Counted from the first letter of the stretch, positions 6,852-14,317 are shown. The stretch: 14,398 nucleotides of DNA from Bacteroidales bacterium (GCA_016303175.1 JAEDMF010000027.1:1-14398); one strand, 5' to 3'. Program-made: numbers and translations. Notes: generated by a model from the sequence alone, not told the origin.

Positions 6852-6869
6852 CGGGTATATTGTTTTGTT

Positions 6870-9800
6870 ATGAATCTTACTACGATATTTAGAAAAGTTT
6901 TCGGCTCCAAGGCCGACAGGGATATGAAGGCCATCAGGCCTACTCTTAAGAAAATACTGGAGGTTTATCCTTCGATAGACGCTCTGAGTGATGATGAACT
7001 GCGCGCGAAATCTGCTGCCTTAAGGCAGATTATCAAGGACCGCACGGCAGAGGATGAGGCGCGTATTGCGCAGATTAGGGAGGAACTTGAGCAGGATATC
7101 GAGCCTGCCCGCAAGGAGGCCCTCGCCAAAGAGCAGGACAATCTTGTGAAGAAGGTGGATGATACCATTGAGATTGTGCTGGAGGAAATTCTGCCGGAGG
7201 CTTTTGCCGTAATGAAGAGTACTGCAAGGCGTTTCAAGGAAAATAGTGAAATACGAGTGAAAGCCACGGAGTTCGACCGCGAACTCGCCGCAGCGGGCAA
7301 GGAGTTTGTCAGCATTGAAGGCGATGAGGCCGTTTGGGTGAACCATTGGATGGCCGGCGGCAACGAAGTGACCTGGGATATGGTGCATTATGACGTCCAG
7401 CTGATTGGTGGCATAGTGCTGAACCGCAGCCGTAAGAATCCTGCAAAGAAGCCCGGTGAACGCGACCGTGAGGGTTGTGTGGCCGAGATGGCGACAGGCG
7501 AGGGCAAGACCCTTGTTGCAACCCTTCCCGTTTTCCTCAATGCCCTAGCAGGCAAGGGAGTGCACATTGTGACGGTCAATGATTACCTGAGCAAGCGTGA
7601 CTCTGAGTGGATGGGCCCCCTCTATCAGTTCCACGGCTTGAGCGTGGACTGCATCGACAAGCACGAACCCCATTCCGAGGGCAGGAAGAAGGCCTATCGC
7701 TGCGACATCACCTTCGGTACCAACAACGAGTTCGGCTTCGACTATCTGCGCGACAATATGTGCACTGACCTGAATGACCTGGTGCAGCGCAAACATCATT
7801 ATGCCATCGTGGACGAGGTGGACAGCGTGCTTATCGACGATGCCCGTACCCCTCTGATTATCAGCGGTCCCGTACCCAAGGGTGATAATCAGGAATTTTT
7901 GGAATACCGTCCCAGTGTGGAAAGGCTCTACAATCAGCAGAAGGCTTTGGTGAATTCCATACTCAATGAGGCCCGCAAGACCATCGCCGCCGGCGACGAG
8001 AAGGAGGGTGGCAAGTTGCTTTTCCGCGCTTACAAGGGCTATCCCAAGTACAAGCCCCTCATCAAGTTCCTTTCGGAGCCCGGTATGAAGCAGCTTCTCC
8101 AGAAGACCGAGGATTTCTACATTCAGGACAACGAGAGCCAGATGCACATAATCACCGATCCTCTCTACTATGTGATTACCGAGAAGCAGAATTCGGTGGA
8201 TTTGACTGATAAGGGCCACGACGCTCTCTCCGAGGTGTATTCCGATAAGGATTTCTTTGTACTTCCCGACGTTGGCTCCGCTGTGGCCGAGGTGGAGAAG
8301 AATTCCGCTCTCAGCCTTGAGGAAAAGCTCGAGAAAAAGGATGCCATAATGGCCGAATTTGCCCTCAAGAGCGAGCGGGTGCACACTGTGAATCAGTTGC
8401 TCAAGGCCTATACGATGTTTGAGAAGGACGTCGATTATGTGATAGATGAGGGCAAGGTGAAGATAGTTGACGAGCAGACCGGCCGTATTATGGAAGGACG
8501 CCGCTGGAGCGATGGTCTGCATCAGGCTGTTGAGGCCAAGGAGAATGTGAAGGTAGAGGCCGCCACCCAGACTTATGCCACCATTACTCTCCAGAATTAC
8601 TTCAGGATGTATCACAAACTCTCCGGTATGACAGGTACAGCCGAGACGGAGGCAGGTGAGTTCTGGAGCATATATAAGCTGGACGTTGTGGTTATCCCCA
8701 CCAATAAGCCCATTGCCCGCAAGGATTATAATGATTTGATATACAAGACCAAAAAGGCCAAGTTCGAGGCTGCGATAAACGAGGTTGTAGAACTTATTGG
8801 ACAGGGAAGGCCTGTACTGATGGGTACAACGGATGTTGAAACCAGCGAATTGTTGAGCCGTATGCTCAAAATCAGGGGTATCAAGCATCAGGTGCTCAAT
8901 GCCAAGGAGCACGCTCGCGAGGCTGAGGTTGTGGCCCTTGCCGGACAGACTTCCACTGTGACCATTGCCACAAATATGGCTGGCCGCGGTACGGATATCA
9001 AGTTGGCTCCCGAGGTAAAGGCCGCGGGCGGTCTTGCCATTATCGGTACAGAGCGTCACGATTCCCGCCGTGTGGACCGGCAGTTGCGCGGACGTGCAGG
9101 CCGTCAGGGTGATCCGGGCTCTTCACGCTTCTATATTTCATTGGAAGACAATCTGATGCGTCTGTTCGGTTCGGAGAGAATCGCCAAGGTGGTGGACGGC
9201 TTAGGGATGCAGGATAATGAGGCTCTCGAATCTTCAATGCTCAGCAACGCCATAGAGAAGGCCCAGAAGAAGAAGGAGGAAATCAACTTTGGCTACCGCA
9301 AGCATCTGCTTGAGTATGACGATGTTATGAACACGCAGAGGGAGGTTGTCTATACTAAGAGGCGCAACGCCCTTTCCGGTGAGCGCATAGAAATCGACAT
9401 CAACAATATGATGATGGATATGGCGGAAATCCTTGTGGACTCCACAGAAGGTTATGATTATGCCGCCTTCGAGGAAGAGGTGATGCGCAGTTTGAGCATT
9501 GATACTGGCTTTGACGCCGATTTTTATGAAAAGGCGCGTCCCCGCGAACTTGCGGATGCTCTTCTCACCCATATGCAGGAGGTTTACAGCCGCAGGATGG
9601 ACGGCATAGCTGCCAAGGCCTATCCCGTTGTAAAACAGGTATATGAGAAACAGGGCTCGATGTACACCAATATCCTCATCCCCATTTCTGACGGCGTGAA
9701 GCAGCTTTCTCTCGGGGTAAACCTCGAAAAGGCTGTTGCCACTGAGGGCAAGGAGATTGCGCGTGAACTGGGCAAGCGCATAACCTTATACAATATCGAC

Positions 9801-10184
9801 GAACTGTGGAAACAGCATCTGCGTGATATGGATGACCTCAAGCAGAGTGTTCAGACGGCTTCGTATGAACAGAAGGATCCCCTCCTTATCTACAAACTCG
9901 AAAGCTTCAATCTTTTTAAGACTATGCTCGAGGAAATGGACAGGGATATTCTTTCCTTCCTGTTCCGTGCCCATATTCCTTTGCGCGATTCGCAGGAAGT
10001 GCGTCAGGCCCCTGCTCCCAGGCCCGAGAAAATCAACTATGAGACCAGCCGCACAGACCTTGTCACCAATGGACAGCGTGGCCCCAAGATGCCTGTAAAA
10101 GTGGATAAGCAAGTGGGTCGCAACGACCCCTGCCCTTGCGGGTCAGGCCTCAAATACAAGAACTGCCACGGGCGCTCAATGTAG
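6870..10184 (+). CDS. secA: Preprotein translocase ATPase SecA
   Basis: The 1104-residue motor drives unfolded preproteins through SecYEG across the inner membrane. Visible motifs in order are Walker A-like ATGEGKT (208-214), the DEVD box (315-318) followed by DDARTPLIISGP, GMTGTAETEAGEF near 586-598, ATNMAGRGTDI at 700-710, QLRGRAGRQGDPG from residue 738, and the C-terminal zinc/SecB-binding motif C1088-P-C1090...C1099-H1100. The protein is longer than E. coli SecA. Extra charged helical sequence near the N-terminus and an insert at roughly 345-450 are known features of Bacteroidetes SecA. The ATG at 6870 gives the expected MNLTTIFRKVFGSK start. An in-frame upstream ATG at 6798 would run through the nrdG terminator and is rejected. 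The transporter gene starts 17 nt downstream. Confidence 0.98.
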   Translation: MNLTTIFRKVFGSKADRDMKAIRPTLKKILEVYPSIDALSDDELRAKSAALRQIIKDRTAEDEARIAQIREELEQDIEPARKEALAKEQDNLVKKVDDTIEIVLEEILPEAFAVMKSTARRFKENSEIRVKATEFDRELAAAGKEFVSIEGDEAVWVNHWMAGGNEVTWDMVHYDVQLIGGIVLNRSRKNPAKKPGERDREGCVAEMATGEGKTLVATLPVFLNALAGKGVHIVTVNDYLSKRDSEWMGPLYQFHGLSVDCIDKHEPHSEGRKKAYRCDITFGTNNEFGFDYLRDNMCTDLNDLVQRKHHYAIVDEVDSVLIDDARTPLIISGPVPKGDNQEFLEYRPSVERLYNQQKALVNSILNEARKTIAAGDEKEGGKLLFRAYKGYPKYKPLIKFLSEPGMKQLLQKTEDFYIQDNESQMHIITDPLYYVITEKQNSVDLTDKGHDALSEVYSDKDFFVLPDVGSAVAEVEKNSALSLEEKLEKKDAIMAEFALKSERVHTVNQLLKAYTMFEKDVDYVIDEGKVKIVDEQTGRIMEGRRWSDGLHQAVEAKENVKVEAATQTYATITLQNYFRMYHKLSGMTGTAETEAGEFWSIYKLDVVVIPTNKPIARKDYNDLIYKTKKAKFEAAINEVVELIGQGRPVLMGTTDVETSELLSRMLKIRGIKHQVLNAKEHAREAEVVALAGQTSTVTIATNMAGRGTDIKLAPEVKAAGGLAIIGTERHDSRRVDRQLRGRAGRQGDPGSSRFYISLEDNLMRLFGSERIAKVVDGLGMQDNEALESSMLSNAIEKAQKKKEEINFGYRKHLLEYDDVMNTQREVVYTKRRNALSGERIEIDINNMMMDMAEILVDSTEGYDYAAFEEEVMRSLSIDTGFDADFYEKARPRELADALLTHMQEVYSRRMDGIAAKAYPVVKQVYEKQGSMYTNILIPISDGVKQLSLGVNLEKAVATEGKEIARELGKRITLYNIDELWKQHLRDMDDLKQSVQTASYEQKDPLLIYKLESFNLFKTMLEEMDRDILSFLFRAHIPLRDSQEVRQAPAPRPEKINYETSRTDLVTNGQRGPKMPVKVDKQVGRNDPCPCGSGLKYKNCHGRSM

Positions 10185-10201
10185 ATTTCAAGTCCTGAAG
10201 T

Positions 10202-11647
10202 ATGAAACATTCCAAATTTTCGGTCAAGTGGTGTGTGATGTTGCCTCTGGTGCTCATCACCACCATCTTTTTGTGGGCTGTGCCCGTTGATTTCTTCGGC
10301 ATTGAGGGCCTTACCGTTGTCCAGCAGAGAGTCATTGTGCTGTTCGTTTTTGCCGCGATGATGTGGATGAGTGAAATTATTCCCAACTGGACTACTTCGC
10401 TGCTGGTGATAGTGATATCATTGCTGACTATTTCGGATAAGGGACTTGGTTTCCTTTGCGACCCCAAGTATGGTACGCTGGTCAGCTACAAGAGTCTTAT
10501 GGCTGCATTTGCCGACCCTGTCGTAATGCTCTTTCTCGGAGGTTTCGTGCTTGCAATAATAGCTCAAAAATTCGGCATAGACGTTACTCTTGCGAGATTG
10601 ATGCTCAAGCCTTTCGGTTCGAGACCGCAATTTGTGCTGCTGGGCTTCCTGATAGTCATTTCGGTATTGTCGATGTTTATGTCAAATACGGCTACGGCTG
10701 CAATGATGCTCGCCTTTATGGCTCCCGTCCTGTCTTCTCTGCCTTCCGATGACAAGGGCAGGGTGGGACTCGCCCTTGCCATACCAGTTGCCGCAAATTT
10801 GGGTGGCATAGGTACGCCCATTGGAACCCCTCCTAACGCCACAGCTGTGCGTTTTCTTGCCGAAGCCGGCCACGAGGTGACTTTTATGCAATGGTCAGTC
10901 AGAATGGTGCCCTTTGTCATCATTATGATATTGGTTGCCTGGGTTATACTTCAAATTCTCTTCCCTTTCAAGACCAAGAGTCTGTCATTGCATATTCCGG
11001 AACATCCGGTCAAAAAGAATTGGAAGTATTATGTAGCCTGGGTTACTTTCATAGGAACTATCCTGCTTTGGGCTACTGAAAAATTGACCGGCATCAATTC
11101 AAATATAGTTGCGCTGATTCCTCTGGCAGTGTTTACCGTTACTGGTATTTTCACGAGTCAGGATATCAAGGAAATCAATTGGAGTGTGCTCTGGCTTGTT
11201 GCGGGAGGTTTTGCTCTCGGCACGGCTCTTCAGGGTACAGGACTTGCCAAGGTGCTCATTAACGCCATTCCTTTCGGCTCGATGAGTGTACTTCTCGTTT
11301 TCCTGATTGCCGGTTTAGTATGCTATTTCCTGTCGAATTTTATCAGCAATTCAGCAACGGCAGCGCTGTTGATTCCTATACTGATTGTTGTGGCCGAGGG
11401 TATGGCGGATCCGTCTGCCGCTAATAATGTCAGTTTTGCGGCGATGGGAGGCACTTATGCAATGATTTCTTTCATCTCAATCTGCGCTTCTCTTGCTATG
11501 CTGTTCCCTATATCCACTCCGCCCAATGCCATCGCCTCTTCTACTGGCCTTGTTGAGACCAAGGATATGACGCGGGTTGGACTGCTTGTCGGGGTGGTGG
11601 GCTTCGTGTTGGGCTATTTCTGGCTGACTAAGATTTTTCCTTTTTGA
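10202..11647 (+). CDS. SLC13/DASS family anion:sodium symporter
   Basis: The 481-residue polytopic membrane protein has about eleven hydrophobic segments. It carries the duplicated hairpin signatures of the divalent anion:Na+ symporter family: S161-N162-T163-ATAAMM in the first repeat and S382-N383-S384-ATAALL in the second, plus the matching GTPPNA (208-213) and STPPNA (438-443) sodium-site loops. Family members import dicarboxylates such as succinate, citrate or malate, or sulfate, with sodium. The substrate cannot be set from sequence alone. The second signature is SNS rather than the classical SNT, a conservative change seen in part of the family. It follows secA by 17 nt and may be cotranscribed with it. 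The gene ends inside the tRNA-Leu promoter region without its own terminator. Confidence 0.9.
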   Translation: MKHSKFSVKWCVMLPLVLITTIFLWAVPVDFFGIEGLTVVQQRVIVLFVFAAMMWMSEIIPNWTTSLLVIVISLLTISDKGLGFLCDPKYGTLVSYKSLMAAFADPVVMLFLGGFVLAIIAQKFGIDVTLARLMLKPFGSRPQFVLLGFLIVISVLSMFMSNTATAAMMLAFMAPVLSSLPSDDKGRVGLALAIPVAANLGGIGTPIGTPPNATAVRFLAEAGHEVTFMQWSVRMVPFVIIMILVAWVILQILFPFKTKSLSLHIPEHPVKKNWKYYVAWVTFIGTILLWATEKLTGINSNIVALIPLAVFTVTGIFTSQDIKEINWSVLWLVAGGFALGTALQGTGLAKVLINAIPFGSMSVLLVFLIAGLVCYFLSNFISNSATAALLIPILIVVAEGMADPSAANNVSFAAMGGTYAMISFISICASLAMLFPISTPPNAIASSTGLVETKDMTRVGLLVGVVGFVLGYFWLTKIFPF

Positions 11648-11657
11648 AAAATCTGCT

Positions 11658-11665
11658 TATCTTTG
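11658..11665 (+). promoter_or_regulatory. -7 box of the tRNA-Leu promoter
   Basis: TATCTTTG lies 12 nt before the mature tRNA 5' end and just after the stop codon of the transporter gene. The -33 region is a weak T-run near 11634-11638. Confidence 0.65.
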
Positions 11666-11677
11666 CAGATGATAAGA

Positions 11678-11758
11678 GCGGGCGTGTTGAAATTGGTAGA
11701 CAAGCATGACTTAGGATCATGTGCCTAAGGCGTATGGGTTCGAGTCCCTTCGCCCGCA
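11678..11758 (+). tRNA. tRNA-Leu, anticodon UAG
   Basis: The acceptor stem GCGGGCG (11678-11684) pairs with CGCCCGC (11751-11757), with discriminator A at 11758. The anticodon stem CATGA (11705-11709) pairs with TCATG (11717-11721) around the loop CTTAGGA, giving anticodon TAG at 11712-11714, which reads CUN leucine codons. The T-loop GTTCGAGTC is standard, and a class II variable arm of moderate size is present. CCA is not encoded (the DNA continues ACAAAA), so the tail must be added enzymatically. Confidence 0.97.
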
Positions 11759-11810
11759 CAAAAAAATACGGTCATTCGGCCGTATTTTTTTGTGCAGTCG
11801 AAGGGACTCG
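11741..11810. repeat. 31-bp quasi-palindrome spanning the tRNA-Leu 3' end and its terminator
   Basis: Arm 11741-11771, covering the tRNA T-arm 3' half, acceptor 3' strand and terminator left stem, is the reverse complement of 11780-11810 at 29 of 31 positions. The loop is 8 nt. Only the inner part is needed for termination; the outer 19 bp mirror the tRNA itself. Confidence 0.9.
11760..11791 (+). terminator. Terminator of tRNA-Leu
   Basis: The A-rich arm ending ATACGG (11766-11771) pairs with CCGTAT (11780-11785), followed by a run of seven T. The stem closes an 8-nt loop. Confidence 0.9.
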
Positions 11811-11874
11811 CTGCCGCTTGATGATTGGAGGGGCGTTCCCCTCCAAACCTCCATGGTCGCCCGCACGATAAAGG

Positions 11875-11902
11875 ATACGGTCTGTCGGCCGTATTTTTTT
11901 TT
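11875..11902 (+). terminator. Second terminator-like hairpin (copy 2 of the tRNA tail module)
   Basis: ATACGG (11875-11880) pairs with CCGTAT (11889-11894), followed by a long T-run. It duplicates the tRNA-Leu terminator and may act as backup. Confidence 0.75.
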
Positions 11903-11996
11903 GCAGTCGAAGGGCCTCGCTGCCGCTTGGAACTTTTATTCTACGGTGTTCGCGCCGTGGCGTGACTTTCATAAAACGAACTATTGTTAGAAGATA

Positions 11997-12026
11997 TTGG
12001 ATTATTGAAATAAATCCTTATCTTTG
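11997..12026 (+). promoter_or_regulatory. Orphan promoter with no long gene behind it
   Basis: TTGG at 11997-12000 and a perfect TATCTTTG at 12019-12026 are 18 nt apart. Transcription would begin near 12033. Confidence 0.55.
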
Positions 12027-12032
12027 CAGGAA

Positions 12033-12116
12033 TAGAAAATGAGTCCTACTCTGTACGAAGGCTTTAGTTCCACTTTAGCGGTTTATGTAGTACAAGCGGG
12101 GCTTGTTTATTTTTTG
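12033..12116 (+). ncRNA. Putative small RNA or small-peptide transcript
   Basis: A stretch of about 84 nt lies between an orphan promoter (11997-12026) and a terminator-like hairpin (12092-12116). I recognise no known RNA family in it; it lacks the tetraloop region of the signal recognition particle RNA. A 35-codon ORF starts within it at 12039 (MSPTLYEGFSS...) and runs past the hairpin to a TGA at 12144-12146, so an RNA function and a peptide function are both open. The boundaries are inferred from the flanking signals. Confidence 0.3.
12092..12116 (+). terminator. Weak terminator-like hairpin
   Basis: ACAAGC (12092-12097) pairs with GCTTGT (12101-12106) over a GGG loop, followed by TTATTTTTT-like sequence. 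The stem is only 6 bp. Confidence 0.4.
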
Positions 12117-12203
12117 AGGATTACTATATGCACTTCTGTTCCCTGAATTCTGCAGGGAGGAACTTCCAGTGACGGTATGGGTTATCCAATAGTCCTTTGG
12201 AGA

Positions 12204-12236
12204 TTGGGAGAATTATGTTGGAATTTCATATCTTTG
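12204..12236 (+). promoter_or_regulatory. Promoter of the nucleotidyltransferase-like gene
   Basis: TTGG at 12204-12207 and TATCTTTG at 12229-12236 are 21 nt apart. The box lies 20 nt before the ATG at 12257. Confidence 0.65.
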
Positions 12237-12256
12237 CAAGTTGTTTGTGACAGGAT

Positions 12257-13522
12257 ATGTTGAGATATGAAAAGGCTTTGATGTTGCTGCTGGGTGCGAC
12301 GGTCCGACGTGATACCCGGGAGTGTCTCGAATTGCTGCCTTTGAGTCCGCAGGAGTGGACGAGTTTGATGGATCTTGCGGGCCGGCACGGGATTAGTTCT
12401 TTGGTGCTGAGCGCAGTGGAGATGCTTCCGGCGGAATTTAGACCTTCTATGGATTTACTGATGGATATGGTTGGGAAGGCAGAGTCGTTCAAGGTCAAAT
12501 ACAATTCCCAATTCAGCGTCGCAGCGCGTTATGCTGCAGCTCTGCAACGGGAAGGTGTGACAATGTCGGTGCTGAAGGGGATTTCGTTCAGTACTTATTA
12601 TGACAAACCATATTTGAGGGAATGCGGAGATTGTGATTGTTGGCTGTCTTTAGAAAGGTTGACCCATGAGACTGCGGGAGCCAGCGGTTTTGAGCGTGGA
12701 AATGATGTAGCTGTCTCGCTTGGCGGACGTTACGAGAAGGGGACTTCAAAGCATTCACATCTGTTCATTGGAGGTCTGATGTTTGAAAATCATCAATATT
12801 TGACTGATTTCAACAATACAACTCGGGGACGGCGCAGTGAACGTCTTCTTGAGGCTATAATTGAGGGCTGCCATCCTGCCCGCCTACATACTGAAACCAG
12901 CGGCCCCTCAGACTCTGCCATTCTTCGTCCTGAAACCATCGGCAACCCGTCAGATGCTGCCCGCTACCGCAAAGAGACTGTCCCGGGAACAGACGAACCT
13001 CGTAATTTCGCTGGGGCTTACTGCAGTACTCCAATAGGAAACACGGCAATGATACGTCCTTGTGCCCACTTCAACGCCTTGTTCCTTATAAGGCACGCAT
13101 ACAGCAATTTCTTTTCGTGGGGGCTCACCCTCCGTATGCTTTATGACTGGGCTGTTTTCCTTCGTGCGGAGCAGGACAATTTGGATTGGGCTCAATTTTA
13201 TGCAGATTGTGAAGTTTGCGGTACACGTGTTTTCGCTGAAATTATGACTGATTTCTGCGTGAAGTATCTTGGTGTGAATATTACTTGCAACGATGTTGTC
13301 GTTTCGAAGGACGATACCCGACTGCTTCGTGTCGTTAAGGACACTTTCACCCCTAAACTGACTATGGAGATCGGTGAAAGTTTTTTTCACAAGGTCCGTC
13401 GTATTCTCGCGCGCTTCGCCAGAATGTGGCGTTTTCGTGACATTTCCTGCGAGAGTTTTCCTGTGATGGTGTGGAACAGTTTTGTCTTTAGTTCTTATTT
13501 CAAGGGCCGCCTATCTCTATAG
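12257..13522 (+). CDS. Nucleotidyltransferase family protein (PF14907-like) with a repeat insert
   Basis: The 421-residue protein has the signature of the uncharacterised nucleotidyltransferase family: SVLKGISFSTYYDKPYLRECGDCDCW, in which LKG is followed by the catalytic-type G124-D125-x-D127. The C-terminal half has the helical block FNALFLIRHAYSNFFSWGLTLR, then LYDWAVFL, which matches Bacteroidetes members of the family. Such proteins often sit in surface polysaccharide loci, but here the neighbours are unrelated, so the substrate is unknown. Between the two conserved halves, at about residues 205-265, lies a low-complexity stretch with near-repeats spaced 13 and 14 residues (ETSGPSD, ETIGNPSD, ETVPG). 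I would expect homologues to be shorter there. The ATG at 12257 follows a good promoter. A nearby in-frame start downstream would lose conserved sequence only slightly, so the exact start is moderately sure. Confidence 0.8.
   Translation: MLRYEKALMLLLGATVRRDTRECLELLPLSPQEWTSLMDLAGRHGISSLVLSAVEMLPAEFRPSMDLLMDMVGKAESFKVKYNSQFSVAARYAAALQREGVTMSVLKGISFSTYYDKPYLRECGDCDCWLSLERLTHETAGASGFERGNDVAVSLGGRYEKGTSKHSHLFIGGLMFENHQYLTDFNNTTRGRRSERLLEAIIEGCHPARLHTETSGPSDSAILRPETIGNPSDAARYRKETVPGTDEPRNFAGAYCSTPIGNTAMIRPCAHFNALFLIRHAYSNFFSWGLTLRMLYDWAVFLRAEQDNLDWAQFYADCEVCGTRVFAEIMTDFCVKYLGVNITCNDVVVSKDDTRLLRVVKDTFTPKLTMEIGESFFHKVRRILARFARMWRFRDISCESFPVMVWNSFVFSSYFKGRLSL
12881..13006 (+). repeat. Degenerate 39-42 bp coding repeat in the nucleotidyltransferase-like gene
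   Basis: CTGAAACCA recurs at 12891 and 12930, in each case followed by a TCAGA...CTGCC block. A weaker third unit starts near 12965. The protein units are centred on E213-T, E226-T and E240-T, with PSD at 217-219 and 231-233. Confidence 0.7.
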
Positions 13523-13699
13523 TCTGAGAAGCCTTAGGTTTATGGCCTGTAGCTCATAGGCCCCTGTGCTGCTTTGTTCTTTTGCTGGCCTTGCACACCT
13601 TGTGCACCCTGCAATCTGTAGCCCTATGCAGTTTTTGGCTCGGCTTTTGCCATTGGTTTCCATAGTGTTAACCGCCGAAAGGCATAAAAAGTGTTTGTT

Positions 13700-14245
13700 A
13701 TGGAAATTAAGTTTTATCGTTGTTCCACATGCGGAAATGTTATCTGCAAGGTGGTTGATTCCGGAGTTGTGCCTCATTGTTGTGGCTCAGAAATGATTCT
13801 AATGAAACCCAAGAGCGTGGATAATGGCAGGGAGAAGCATCTGCCTGAAGTGGAGTGGGATGGGGATCATAAGTTGAAGGTCAGAATTGGTTCGCAACCG
13901 CATCCATGTACGCCGGAGCATTATATCTCTATGATTGCCTTGGAAATGGAGGATGGCATTTGTATCAAGACTTTGCAGCCGTGTTGTGACGTGAAGGACG
14001 CAGCTTGTGCGGACAAACTTGCTGCGAGCGAGGCTGAGGCCAAAGATGTTGTCGAATGCTGCGATGGAAAGGGTTTGTTGTCCCGCTTTTTTGGTGACGA
14101 ATGCAAGGATGGGGGAGACGACAAGGACGAAAAATCTGCGTGGCCTCATGCGAAGTTCCGTTGTTGCCGCAAGAAGGCAAAGGGTGTATATGCCTACTGC
14201 AATATACACGGTCTTTGGTATTTGCCGTTAAACGAAAAAGAGTAG
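13700..14245 (+). CDS. Desulfoferrodoxin / superoxide reductase with Cys-rich insert
   Basis: The 181-residue protein reduces superoxide to hydrogen peroxide in anaerobes, normally fed by rubredoxin. The N-terminal desulforedoxin domain has the FeS4 ligands C8, C11, C27 and C28. The catalytic centre II ligands are all visible: E45-K46-H47, H68 in HPCTPEHY, H74, then C167 and H170 in AYCNIHGLW. Unlike ordinary desulfoferrodoxins of about 125 residues, this one carries an extra acidic, Cys-rich stretch at about 93-160, with C95-C96, C103, C120-C121, C135 and C155-C156. It sits between the strand after HYISMIALEMEDG and the final metal-binding strand. The ATG at 13700 is chosen; an in-frame GTG at 13691 would add three residues. 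No clear promoter is visible in the 177 nt upstream, which hold only short hairpins (for example TGCACA-CCT-TGTGCA at 13592-13606). A strong terminator follows. Confidence 0.92.
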   Translation: MEIKFYRCSTCGNVICKVVDSGVVPHCCGSEMILMKPKSVDNGREKHLPEVEWDGDHKLKVRIGSQPHPCTPEHYISMIALEMEDGICIKTLQPCCDVKDAACADKLAASEAEAKDVVECCDGKGLLSRFFGDECKDGGDDKDEKSAWPHAKFRCCRKKAKGVYAYCNIHGLWYLPLNEKE

Positions 14246-14270
14246 CCTGTGTATTAACGTAGAAGGCTAC
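14242..14270 (+). other. Hairpin at the stop codon of the superoxide reductase gene
   Basis: GTAGCCT (14242-14248) pairs with AGGCTAC (14264-14270). The left arm contains the TAG stop codon. No T-run follows, so it is not a terminator by itself; it sits directly before the terminator hairpin and may protect the mRNA 3' end. Confidence 0.45.
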
Positions 14271-14275
14271 GAATG

Positions 14276-14316
14276 AACAAGGCGCTGATGTCATATCCGA
14301 CATCGGCGCTTGTTTT
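14276..14316 (+). terminator. Rho-independent terminator after the superoxide reductase gene
   Basis: GAACAAGGCGCTGATGT up to 14291 pairs with ACATCGGCGCTTGTT from 14300, with one bulge and one wobble pair. The loop is CATATCCG, and a T-run ends at 14316. Confidence 0.9.
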
Positions 14317-14317
14317 T

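Larger units (their letters stand above)
11751..11929. repeat. Direct duplication of tRNA-Leu 3' tail plus terminator module
   Basis: Copy 1 (11751-11820) and copy 2 (11858-11929) share CGCCCGCAC, a terminator of the form ATACGG-N8-CCGTATTTT, GCAGTCGAAGGG, and CTCGCTGCCGCTTG, in the same order. They differ by scattered substitutions and small indels. Copy 2 has no tRNA body in front. The spacer 11821-11857 holds a perfect 9-bp hairpin (TTGGAGGGG, loop CGTT, CCCCTCCAA; 11825-11846). Confidence 0.85.
11930..12256. other. Intergenic region with no convincing long gene
   Basis: Between the duplicated tRNA tail and the nucleotidyltransferase gene I see two -7 boxes (12019 and 12229), one weak terminator (12092-12116), and a short hairpin, CCCTG at 12141-12145 with CAGGG at 12153-12157. 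No protein-coding gene longer than 35 codons is supported. Confidence 0.6.

Noticed and set aside
6798..6869. In-frame upstream ATG extending SecA by 24 residues
   Set aside because: The extension runs through the nrdG terminator hairpin and does not look like a SecA N-terminus.
7545..9059. Long open frame (504 codons) on the minus strand inside secA
   Set aside because: It lies antisense to conserved SecA motifs, has no promoter, and matches no family I know.
11721..11990. Open frame of 89 codons running through the tRNA-Leu 3' end and the duplicated tail
   Set aside because: It overlaps a clear tRNA and two terminators; the frame is open only because of the repeat composition.
13632..13670. 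Promoter for the superoxide reductase gene (TTTG ... TAGTGTTA)
   Set aside because: The -7 match is poor and the spacing of about 25 nt is too long.
13517..13777. Minus-strand open frame between the last two genes
   Set aside because: It overlaps the start of the superoxide reductase gene, has no promoter, and looks like a composition shadow.
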